Shown here piece after piece: positions 6,775 through 12,873 of a stretch of DNA of 14,622 bases (its first letter is position 1; every line of letters starts with the position of its first letter). Source of the DNA: Candidatus Gastranaerophilales bacterium (GTDB lineage: Bacteria; Cyanobacteriota; Vampirovibrionia; Gastranaerophilales; Gastranaerophilaceae). The DNA lies in contig CAAHDT010000011.1 in the NCBI GenBank assembly GCA_900770525.1, positions 1 to 14,622 of the forward strand, in the 5' to 3' direction. Below the pieces are notes generated by a model. That model searched no databases. It saw only the letters and a program-made list of their open reading frames with translations, and was not told the DNA's origin. The position numbers and the translations under genes are program-made.

Positions 6775-7548
6775 TTATCTTTTCTTTAACCACGGTTTTT
6801 TATCATAAATTGTTCTGGTTCTGGCTCCATAGTCATTGACTTCCATCGCTCCTGTTTGATTATAAAGCGTTGCAATTTTTTCTATTGTATGATTATTAAT
6901 AGAATTTTGCAACCTTTTTATTACTTGCACACCCAATTCTATATTTTGTTCTGGATTGTAAGTGTCATAATGTTGTCCGTCAAAATTTCCCCAAGTATTA
7001 TCTTGAATATTCATCGGCATTTGACTGCCTGACAATTCAAAAACATCCCCTAAATAATTTAATCCTCCTTTATGTCCGGTAGCGCCTTCATTATACATAA
7101 TAGCCTTAACCAAATCTGGGTCAACATTATACTGATTAGCATATTTTTCAATAATATCTCCATATTTGTTTACATAGTGGCTACCAACTGGAGGTACAGT
7201 GTATGCCGGCATATCATAATTTGCATTTGGATTATGTTCTATATCTAAGAACAAATTATTACCATTACTAAGTTGTTCTGTTCTTTCGTTCTTATCCATA
7301 TAATTATCATACAGGCGTAAGGATTGTTGATTTTGTTCTTGCCATAGGTTTCTTGTATAATCCTTATTACCCGCATTATTCAAAATAAAACCGTTTTTAT
7401 CAACAAGGTGATAGCCGATATTACCATCAGGTTGTGTAAAAGGAACTATTTTTGCAGTGTTTTTATCAAAATTTTTAAGATAGCGTTCATAATCTTCTTT
7501 GGTTGCATATGCTGCCTCCCCAAATATTCTTCCAATAGCTTTACTCAT
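6775..7548 (-). CDS. Lysozyme-like / lytic transglycosylase-domain protein
   Basis: 257 aa from the ATG at 7548, chosen because AAAGG sits at a good distance; the longer TTG start at 7563 would place the ribosome site inside the gene. Residues 125-250 fit the SLT (GH23-like) fold: IEKYANQYNVDPDLVKAIMY, then NEG with probable catalytic E154, MPMNIQ (177-182) in the place of the usual GLMQI, NIELGVQVIKRL (202-213), and the TLYNQTG block (228-234) in the place of AYNAG. These enzymes cut the MurNAc-GlcNAc bond of peptidoglycan. The N-terminal 120 residues (SKAIGRIFGEAAYATKEDYE...) are polar, aromatic-rich and unassigned. There is no signal peptide, so it would need lysis, a phage particle or a specialised secretion system to reach the wall. 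It is encoded just before a membrane protein. Confidence 0.75.
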   Translation of the reverse strand: MSKAIGRIFGEAAYATKEDYERYLKNFDKNTAKIVPFTQPDGNIGYHLVDKNGFILNNAGNKDYTRNLWQEQNQQSLRLYDNYMDKNERTEQLSNGNNLFLDIEHNPNANYDMPAYTVPPVGSHYVNKYGDIIEKYANQYNVDPDLVKAIMYNEGATGHKGGLNYLGDVFELSGSQMPMNIQDNTWGNFDGQHYDTYNPEQNIELGVQVIKRLQNSINNHTIEKIATLYNQTGAMEVNDYGARTRTIYDKKPWLKKR

Positions 7549-7948
7549 TTCATTACCTTTCAAATTAAATTATTAAAATCTACTTAAAATAATATATTTC
7601 TTATTATGTACTGACGCATAAGCAAATTGCTGAGAGGTGAAAATCGTTGCAACTTATTTATAAAATATACTATGTTAGCGGTATATTCGTTAATATAAAA
7701 CAAAGCTGTTGTCAAGTTTAAAATAAGAAAAATATAAAATAAATCTGTATATAAAATGAAAAATCTTATTTAAGGGCAAAAGTAAAGGAGGCCGTAAGAC
7801 CTATTTAAAAGGAACTTTCAGAATCCCATCCGCAAGGAATTACTTCTGATGGATATTGTATAGTACGTAAATATTACAAAAATCAATCGCTTTTCTTTTT
7901 TTTAGAAAATTATAGACAAAAGATAAAGTATATGCTAATGTTATATAA
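7549..7948. other. AT-rich gap with relics, no intact gene
   Basis: The stretch holds the right copy of the 50-bp repeat (7753-7802) and, on the plus strand, a frame open from 7809 to 7955 with no start codon. That frame reads like the end of a decayed protein (...GITSDGYCIVRKYYKNQS...). A TTGACA on the minus strand (7710-7715) has no acceptable -10 at 16-18 bases. I see no RNA gene. Confidence 0.5.
7753..7802. repeat. Right copy of 50-bp direct repeat flanking the lysozyme-like cassette
   Basis: Counterpart of 6131-6180, in the same orientation, with about four mismatches. After AAGACCT the two sequences diverge, so this copy lacks the CCTCCTT arm that makes the hairpin in the other copy. 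Confidence 0.8.
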
Positions 7949-8069
7949 ACATTAAAATATATCGAGGCCGTAGAAACTGCTTTGAGAAAAGGTGCTAAAT
8001 GCAAGAATGGAACTTCCGTATGATGACGCAAACAAGATGATATTTGTGGATAATGTTGGAGGACAGTGA
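7949..8069 (+). pseudogene. Frameshifted 3' end of an unknown gene upstream of the GNAT gene
   Basis: One frame reads TLKYIEAVETALRKGAKCKNGTSV and stops at 8021-8023; a neighbouring frame picks up immediately with YDDANKMIFVDNVGGQ and stops at 8067-8069. A one-base shift near 8018-8021 would join them into one protein-like C-terminus. The second piece ends six bases before the GNAT ATG, as expected of an operon partner. No start codon survives upstream. The family is not recognised, and a chance pair of open frames cannot be excluded in 120 bases. Confidence 0.35.
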
Positions 8070-8075
8070 TTTTCT

Positions 8076-8558
8076 ATGCCAGCTGATAAAAGCAATTTAC
8101 GAAAAACTCCCGATACCGAGAAAAAAATGATACGACCGCTGAAAATAACAGATTTAAACATGGTGATGCAGATATGGCTTGATGGTAATCTGCAAGCGCA
8201 TCATTTTATTGCAGCGGAATATTGGCAGCAAAACTATGATTTTGTTAAACAAATGCTGCCGCAAAGCAAGGTTTATGTTTATGAAGATGAAAAATCCAAC
8301 CAAATAAAGGGCTTTATAGGCTTGCAAGATGAATTTATCGCAGGCGTCTTTGTGCAAAGAGATGCGAGAGCGCAAGGAATTGGAAAGCAATTACTGAATT
8401 ATGCAAAATCATTGAATCATAGTTTGAGATTATCTGTTTATCAAAAAAATGAACTTGCCTACAAATTTTATAAGCAAAATGAGTTTGAGGTCATCCGTGA
8501 GCAATTAGATGACGCTACCAATGAAAAAGAATTTTTAATGCAATGGCAAAAGAAGTAA
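8076..8558 (+). CDS. GNAT-family N-acetyltransferase, YiaC-like
   Basis: Acetyl-CoA-dependent acetyltransferase of the GNAT fold. The 160 residues cover the whole fold: MIRPLKITDLNMVMQIWLDG (18-37), a central beta sheet with GFIGLQDEFIAGVFV (79-93), the CoA pyrophosphate loop RDARAQGIGKQLL (95-107, with QGIG the Q/R-x-x-G-x-G core), and the C-terminal VYQKNELAYKFYKQNEF (121-137). The IW-LDG-NLQAHHFI and YWQQN pattern resembles E. coli YiaC, a protein lysine acetyltransferase, but the substrate here is unknown. YiaC-type proteins start at MIR, so the real start may be the ATG at 8127; the ATG at 8076 has the stronger ribosome site (GGAGGA, 12 bases away). It is probably not a toxin of the GNAT toxin-antitoxin type, since no antitoxin of DUF1778 type precedes it. 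Confidence 0.85.
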   Translation: MPADKSNLRKTPDTEKKMIRPLKITDLNMVMQIWLDGNLQAHHFIAAEYWQQNYDFVKQMLPQSKVYVYEDEKSNQIKGFIGLQDEFIAGVFVQRDARAQGIGKQLLNYAKSLNHSLRLSVYQKNELAYKFYKQNEFEVIREQLDDATNEKEFLMQWQKK

Positions 8559-8702
8559 TTTTCACTAAAATGTTAAGGTTCTATACTTATTTATGATGAA
8601 AAATAAACGAATTGATGAATGATTTTTTTATAACTTTTTTACTCTGCCCCAAACTTTGACGATGAGCCCGCGATTCATCAGCATTTATTTGTTCCCTAAA
8701 CT

Positions 8703-8825
8703 ATGGATAACTTTGTTATGCTGACCAAATTTGAGGAAAACGAGGCGAGGGCGTTTGTGTATCAGGATGGTATATCACCCAAAATAACCGTAAAAATGCG
8801 TTTTATAATGCAAAAAAGTCCTTGA
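8703..8825 (+). pseudogene. Possible fragment of a phage-type lysozyme gene
   Basis: A 40-codon frame (ATG 8703, stop 8823-8825) reads MLTKFEENEARAFVYQDGIS (from residue 6) followed by PKITVKMRFIMQKS. The arrangement FE..E....VY.D..G....TV resembles the active-site region of GH24-type lysozymes (FEG....YLD..G..TVGIGFN), with the glycines of the last motif replaced. No ribosome site is evident and the frame stops inside a hairpin. This is a loose pattern match and may be chance. Confidence 0.22.
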
Positions 8826-8838
8826 ATATCAAGGACTT
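8812..8838 (-). terminator. Rho-independent terminator for the PH-domain gene
   Basis: AAGTCCTTGA (8816-8825) pairs perfectly with TCAAGGACTT (8829-8838) around a three-base loop. On the minus strand it is followed by six U (A run 8812-8817). It lies 65 bases past the stop of the minus-strand gene at 8903. Confidence 0.75.
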
Positions 8839-8902
8839 ATCTTTGTTGTGGCTGAGGTGAGCTTGCAATCTGCGAGCTAAAGTTATGGATGATAAATTAG
8901 AT

Positions 8903-9469
8903 TTAATTTTTTTCAATTTTTTGATTTTGTTCCGTAAAATTTATTATTTGTTTTATTATTTTGGCATTGTGTATGTTATCTATAACATAAGGAATTTGTA
9001 CTAATCCACCAATAGCGTAGAAATTTAGCGTGCAATACCCGCATAGTTTTCCTCCTAAAGACCTATATAGTTCGATGTTATTAATATCCTTTATATATAA
9101 TTTATCATAGCTACGATAAAAAAGGCCTTTTTTAACAGTTATATATTCTTCGCAATAAATAGCTTCAGCAAAACAAGCATCAAATATATTATTGAAATCT
9201 TTAATATATAGAAATAATGGTATTAAAAATATGCTATACATGTATTGTTTATCAAATATGCTATCTGTAAGTTTTTCTCCAAGCCAATTACAACAGCTAT
9301 AGCAAATCACTAATATAAATAAAAATAATAAAAAATGAGCAATTCTTTCAATACATTGAAGTTTATTTAATTGTATGGTCTGTCCCTTGTTTGTTTCAAA
9401 AAAGCAATCAAGTCTTTTAGGTTTGTTCAAATTTTTTATTTTAGATACATATTCAGAAATCATAGACAT
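8903..9469 (-). CDS. Membrane protein with bacterial PH-like (YdbT/DUF304-type) domain
   Basis: 188 aa from the ATG at 9469, chosen because AAAGG lies seven bases upstream; a GTG at 9493 would put that ribosome site inside the gene. An N-terminal cytoplasmic stretch (1-42) is followed by two membrane helices (about 44-62 and 76-90). A C-terminal domain (105-178) has a strand pattern (EEYITVKKGLFYRSYDKLY, IKDINNIELYRSLGGKLCGY, then a closing helix) like bacterial PH domain 2 proteins. Such proteins are widespread inner-membrane proteins with no fixed biochemical role. It is a single-gene unit with its own terminator. The family call rests on pattern, so it is tentative. Confidence 0.6.
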   Translation of the reverse strand: MSMISEYVSKIKNLNKPKRLDCFFETNKGQTIQLNKLQCIERIAHFLLFLFILVICYSCCNWLGEKLTDSIFDKQYMYSIFLIPLFLYIKDFNNIFDACFAEAIYCEEYITVKKGLFYRSYDKLYIKDINNIELYRSLGGKLCGYCTLNFYAIGGLVQIPYVIDNIHNAKIIKQIINFTEQNQKIEKN

Positions 9470-9789
9470 ATTCTTACCTTTATTGTTAACCACACTGATT
9501 ATTTAGGTAAAAAACTTATAAAGCGCAAGAGATTTGTATAAAAATAAATTTTAACTTTTGGGTGTTAGGAATCCGAGGTTAAAGTAACTTTTATTTTTAA
9601 ATGACAAAAGTCGTTTTTCTACCTATATGCATTGTTTGGGTTTTGATATAGGTTTTATTTGGAAAAGTAAATTCGGTTATTACGGGGTGGTTTGTAATAA
9701 AATTGGGCAATAAAAACAATTGCGCCTTGTATTTTTTTATAGTAGTAATAAACTCATCATGTGTTCAAATTCAAATAAAGGATTAGTCT
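9470..9789. other. Intergenic region before the DUF5655 gene
   Basis: No gene is seen. An 8-bp perfect inverted repeat (ACCTATAT 9621-9628, ATATAGGT 9646-9653) with a 17-base spacer could be an operator or a weak AU-rich hairpin. No consensus promoter is clear for either flanking gene. AAAGGA (about 9776-9781) is the ribosome site for the gene at 9790. Confidence 0.45.
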
Positions 9790-10701
9790 ATGATACTGTA
9801 TACGAATGATAAAGGCAATTTGAAAGAAGTTAAAGAAGTCCCTTTTAAGTTAGAAAAGCATTTACAAAAGTTATTTGAAGAAAATCTTTCTACAATTCTC
9901 GGACTGACAGTTGTAAAAAGTGAATTTATTATCAAAAATAAGCGTTTTGATACATTGGCTTTTGATGAGGAAAATAAATCATTTGTCATTATTGAATATA
10001 AAAGAGATAAAAGTTCAAGTGTGATAGACCAGGGTTTTGCATATCTTCATATAATGCTTGAGAATAAGGCAGAATTTGTTTTAGAAATAAATGAAAGATG
10101 TAATCGTCATTTCAAACGTGATGATATAAGTTGGGAACAAACAAAAGTAATATTTGTCGCTTCGTCATTTAATGATAATCAGAAAATTTCAACTAAATTT
10201 AAGGATATTGCGATAGAGTTGATAGAAGTTAAACAATTTAGGGACGGACATATTATAATCAATTCGCTGAAAGATGATAGTTCACAAGTTAGCGTTAAAA
10301 CTATTACAAAGAATGATAAAGTATATGAAAGTGTTGCTCGTGAAATCAAAGTATATACAGAAGATGACCATTTAAACAATGGTAATGATAAAATTAAAGA
10401 GCTATATGAGGATTTAAAATCTGCTATTCTGAATCTTGATTCAGGCATAAAAGTAGAGGCAAAAAAATTATATATTGCCTTTAAACAATCAACGAATATT
10501 TGTGATGTTGAAATACAGAGCAATAAACTAAAAATATACCTCAATGCGAAATGGGGAACTATTGATGACCCCAAACATTTATTTAAGGATATGCGAAATG
10601 TGGGACATTGGGGAAATGGAGAATATCGTGCTGAAATAAGTAATGATGATAATATTGGTTACATTATTGATTTAATAAGACAGGTTATCCAAAAACAATA
10701 A
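9790..10701 (+). CDS. PD-(D/E)XK nuclease-like protein with C-terminal DUF5655
   Basis: 303 aa, cytoplasmic, no signal peptide. The N-terminal domain (about 15-150) has a PD-(D/E)XK layout: conserved helix with E30/E31, strand RFDTLAFD (D54), then FVIIEYKRD with E69-x-K71, and Q81 in the following helix. The C-terminal domain (about 195-300) matches DUF5655: KIKELYEDLKSAIL, YIAFK, then LKIYLNAKWGTIDDP and GHWGNGEYRAEI, ending in a helix. Proteins with this pair of domains are usually annotated as predicted nucleases or, from an older annotation, transport proteins; the activity is not firmly established. All candidate catalytic residues are present. It is a lone gene, consistent with an independent defence or DNA-repair function (inference). 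Confidence 0.8.
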   Translation: MILYTNDKGNLKEVKEVPFKLEKHLQKLFEENLSTILGLTVVKSEFIIKNKRFDTLAFDEENKSFVIIEYKRDKSSSVIDQGFAYLHIMLENKAEFVLEINERCNRHFKRDDISWEQTKVIFVASSFNDNQKISTKFKDIAIELIEVKQFRDGHIIINSLKDDSSQVSVKTITKNDKVYESVAREIKVYTEDDHLNNGNDKIKELYEDLKSAILNLDSGIKVEAKKLYIAFKQSTNICDVEIQSNKLKIYLNAKWGTIDDPKHLFKDMRNVGHWGNGEYRAEISNDDNIGYIIDLIRQVIQKQ

Positions 10702-10957
10702 AGTAAAAATAGAATCTGAATTTTGTACTATAATTTATGAATTAAATATATTAACGCCTTGATTGTGTTAAATTCTTGATGAGAGTAGTTCGAAGATTAT
10801 TTGGGGTAAGGCATATTAGGTGCCTAATCTTTGAACCTGCTTAACCGCTTGATATAAAAGAAAAAAGTTCTATGTCAAAGTTGGGGCAAAATCAGTATCC
10901 AAGATTATAAAAAAGGAATATAATCGGTTCGTCAAAACACAATTGGAGGGACTGCTA
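10702..10957. other. Intergenic region with a stem-loop
   Basis: A seven-base outer stem AAGATTA/TAATCTT (around 10795-10830) encloses a second small stem GGCA/TGCC. It is too irregular for tRNA and matches no RNA family I know. The rest is AT-rich without a gene. Confidence 0.35.
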
Positions 10958-11068
10958 ATGCCTATAGAGAAGTATATAACAGGAAATGAAAAAATCCAGA
11001 TAAAATATTTTAGAGAGTTTAAATGGCGAAAATATATTTGCCTTTACCTTTGCCTTGTATGGGGTTAA
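10958..11068 (+). other. 36-codon ORF with excellent ribosome site, possibly a cut-off gene start
   Basis: GGAGGGA lies seven bases before an ATG at 10958, the best ribosome site in this region. The product starts MPIEKYITGNEKIQIKYFRE and then runs into the antisense of the fic gene end, stopping at 11066-11068. The overlap with the 3' end of fic (11019 onward) suggests that a gene start has been joined to the fic fragment by rearrangement. It could instead be a genuine short peptide. No family is recognised. Confidence 0.35.
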
Positions 11069-11624
11069 TGATTTTATTATCCAGAAGCATTTTGATAAAA
11101 CTGGATGCAGCGGAGGCTTTAATACCTAATGTTTTTTCAATATCGGAGCGACCAAAATATTGAGTATTTCCAAAAATGTTATGCAGTTTTAATATGTGTT
11201 GAATTGATTTATTTGTGATATTGTTTATTTTTTCTTTGCATAATGTCTCAATGTCCGATTTTGAAATTTGAATGTCCGATTTTTCGGTTTCAATGTCCGA
11301 TTTTGCTTTCAAAGTATTTGCAATGTGCATTGTACGGTTAAGCAATTTATGATGTTTATTCAGCAACAGATTTTCTAAAAACAATTCTAAATATTCAGTT
11401 GTTGAATGAATATCATTCTTCAAATCCGTATAATTTGCCTGAACAAGTGCATTTCTGAAATACCAAGAATGCTTGGCAAAAATGTCATTTGTGACATCAT
11501 AGCCGAGAGTTCGTAAGTATTTGATAAAAAATACAGCCGTTGTTCTGGTGTTGCCTTCACCAAAAGCATGGATTTGCCATAGTCCAGAAATAAAGACGGC
11601 TAAATGACGTATAGGACTACACAA
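11019..11624 (-). pseudogene. Fic-family protein, N-terminal half missing
   Basis: Fic enzymes transfer AMP or related groups to target proteins. The remaining 201 codons begin just ahead of the Fic core: HAFGEGNTRTTA at 19-30 (H19, F21, G24, N25 and R27 of HxFxxGNxRT), with the usual proline after the histidine replaced by A20. The core is followed by KYLRTLGYDVTNDIF, a helix-rich linker, and a C-terminal winged helix (about 140-201, ending GKGKGKYIF). Family members normally have another 100-150 residues before this point, with the flap and first helices. Here the frame closes eight or nine codons upstream of the TTG, inside a large hairpin (11620-11688), and there is no ATG or ribosome site. 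The C-terminal part is intact, so the loss looks recent. Residues 108-128 are three tandem heptads (KSDIxxx). Confidence 0.8.
11250..11304. repeat. Three 21-bp in-frame tandem repeats in the Fic linker
   Basis: AATGTCCGATTTT occurs at 11250-11262, 11271-11283 and 11292-11304, an exact 21-base period. On the minus strand this gives KSDIETE, KSDIQIS and KSDIETL, heptads in the linker between the Fic core and the winged helix. A multiple of three keeps the frame, so copy number could change without breaking the gene. Confidence 0.85.
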
Positions 11625-11688
11625 ATATTTATCAGGTGAAATTGCTCAAATCAAAATCAGCAAAATTAGACTGATAAATATTTTTGTG
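11620..11688. repeat. Nested inverted repeat at the broken 5' end of fic
   Basis: CACAAATATTTATCAG (11620-11635) is the reverse complement of 11671-11688, apart from two extra T. Inside it TTGCT (11642-11646) pairs with AGCAA (11659-11663). The 69-base element covers the first codons of the remaining fic frame and the point where homology to normal Fic proteins ends. Confidence 0.75.
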
Positions 11689-11701
11689 AGTAAAACATAA
11701 T

Positions 11702-11722
11702 AAGGAGATGCTCATGGAATAA
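11702..11722 (+). other. Ribosome site followed by a minimal start-stop ORF
   Basis: AAGGAG (11702-11707) is followed at once by ATG-CTC-ATG-GAA-TAA. The second ATG has ideal spacing but is followed by a single codon and a stop. It may be a leftover gene start at the rearranged junction or chance. Confidence 0.25.
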
Positions 11723-11769
11723 AAAAGAATATCATCAAAACATACAATATAACCTACAAAACATTTATA

Positions 11770-11791
11770 ACCGTAATAGCAATATGGCGGT
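11770..11791 (-). terminator. Weak hairpin after the WYL regulator
   Basis: On the minus strand AACCG and CGGTT pair around a 14-base loop directly after the stop codon at 11792. The following U-tract is poor, so termination here is uncertain. Confidence 0.3.
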
Positions 11792-12754
11792 TTATTCTTT
11801 AGGCGTATACCAATCTTTTGGTTTGATAACTTTTACTTTATCTCCCCAAGTGTAGATATGCCAATCCATTTCGCGTGCCCCACCGGCGCGGAATTTAACC
11901 GTCAGCGTGCCATCAGGATTAGAAATTATCTCTTGTGTCGGGTGGAAAATAAAGTTCTTTGCTTCATCTGCAACTTCTTTATCAAACAGCCATTCCACAT
12001 CAAACGGTTCTTCGTGAAATGCCCCAAAAGATTCAAGCGCATATTCTTGCAAATCAAATTCCGAACTATCAAAAACATCCGGCAGTATTTCAACGCTTTT
12101 AATCTTTTGAAGCAAAAAATTGTGTGCTTTGCCATTGTCATAACCATCACTATGCTTGGCAACCAGATAGTGGTCACGCTGTCCATATAATAAACCATAA
12201 GGAATAACTGTGTAAGTATGAGTTTTGTCGGTATATCTAGTCCAATAAGACATTTTGATATGATGACAAGAAAGAATAGCTTGGCGCAAAATATTTAATA
12301 TCTCTTTATTGAGTTCAATTCGTGGCCCCGGGTGCAAGACCAAACCTTCGGATTTCATCAATTCATCGGCATCAACTTCAATTTTGTTCTTTTGCTCCTG
12401 TTTTAAGAGATTGCGTAATTTTAGTTCAATATGAGCTAAAGTTTCGGCTTTTTCTTTCAAATTGCTTTGTTTTAAGTTGTCAATGGCAGTTTTGAATACG
12501 GCTAATTCTTCAGCGGAAAACGAAATAAAACTGTTCAAACTGCGTTGCGTAATTCGCCAACGTTTGGTGCGCTCTCTGGTTTCAACTTCTTCCATTTGCG
12601 GAAAATATGTCATCAAAGCATTGCGCATACGCTCGGCAGTTCTGCGAGAAACGTTATATTTTTGCTCAATATCCTCTAAAGATAAGCCTTCACTTGTCTC
12701 TTGCATCCAAAGAGCCAAATCAAACAAGTCATACATTTTTTCATAATTAGCCAT
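11792..12754 (-). CDS. WYL-domain transcriptional regulator
   Basis: 320 aa from the ATG at 12754 (GAGG six bases upstream); a longer TTG start at 12820 would remove most of the divergent promoter region. An N-terminal winged helix-turn-helix spans about 1-70 (LSLEDIEQKYNVSRRTAERM at 25-44, then the wing RTKRWRI). A helical bridge follows (75-150), then the WYL ligand-binding domain (about 155-225: IKMSYWTRYTD, PYGLLYGQ, then H195-Y196-L197 in place of W-Y-L), and a C-terminal WCX-like region (250-320: FDVEWLFDKEVADEAKNF...REMDWHIYTWGDKVKVI). WYL proteins of this layout sense nucleic-acid-type ligands, and several (BrxR, CapW) repress adjacent phage-defence genes. It is divergent from a nuclease-like gene across 119 bases, the expected place for its operator. 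Function by analogy is inference; the family call is secure. Confidence 0.9.
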   Translation of the reverse strand: MANYEKMYDLFDLALWMQETSEGLSLEDIEQKYNVSRRTAERMRNALMTYFPQMEEVETRERTKRWRITQRSLNSFISFSAEELAVFKTAIDNLKQSNLKEKAETLAHIELKLRNLLKQEQKNKIEVDADELMKSEGLVLHPGPRIELNKEILNILRQAILSCHHIKMSYWTRYTDKTHTYTVIPYGLLYGQRDHYLVAKHSDGYDNGKAHNFLLQKIKSVEILPDVFDSSEFDLQEYALESFGAFHEEPFDVEWLFDKEVADEAKNFIFHPTQEIISNPDGTLTVKFRAGGAREMDWHIYTWGDKVKVIKPKDWYTPKE

Positions 12755-12766
12755 TTTGTGCCTCTG

Positions 12767-12802
12767 TTGAAATTTATAACAATGTACGTCATATTTTGTC
12801 GT
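12767..12802. promoter_or_regulatory. Overlapping divergent promoters of the WYL regulator and nuclease genes
   Basis: Plus strand: TTGAAA (12767-12772), 17 bases, CATATT (12790-12795). Minus strand: ACGACA (12797-12802), 18 bases, TATAAA (12773-12778). Each -10/-35 is a 4-5 of 6 match and the two pairs interleave, so one bound repressor could control both directions. These are plausible, not certain. Confidence 0.4.
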
Positions 12803-12873
12803 GTTAAGAATATATAGCAAAATTTAATAAATGGTGTATAGAATAGAAAAAAATCAGGAAAAGGAGAACGAAT

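Larger units (their letters stand above)
8559..8902. other. Intergenic region between GNAT and PH-domain genes
   Basis: Apart from the weak lysozyme-like fragment and the terminator at 8812-8838, I see no gene. A 16-base segment at 8645-8660 is the reverse complement, with one base missing, of 10874-10888. Confidence 0.5.

Noticed and set aside
7687..7715. TTGACA on the minus strand upstream of the lysozyme-like gene as a promoter
   Set aside because: At 16-18 base spacing the -10 region (TAACGA or neighbours) matches the consensus too poorly.
7840..8031. Minus-strand 63-codon frame as a gene
   Set aside because: Hydrophobic, low-complexity translation of AT-rich DNA, no ribosome site, and it opposes the more protein-like plus-strand relics.
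8076..8558. GNAT toxin of a toxin-antitoxin pair
   Set aside because: The sequence resembles YiaC-type acetyltransferases and no ribbon-helix-helix antitoxin precedes it.
10790..10835. tRNA or tRNA-like gene
   Set aside because: Stem lengths and loops do not fit a cloverleaf, and no anticodon arm or T-arm consensus is present.
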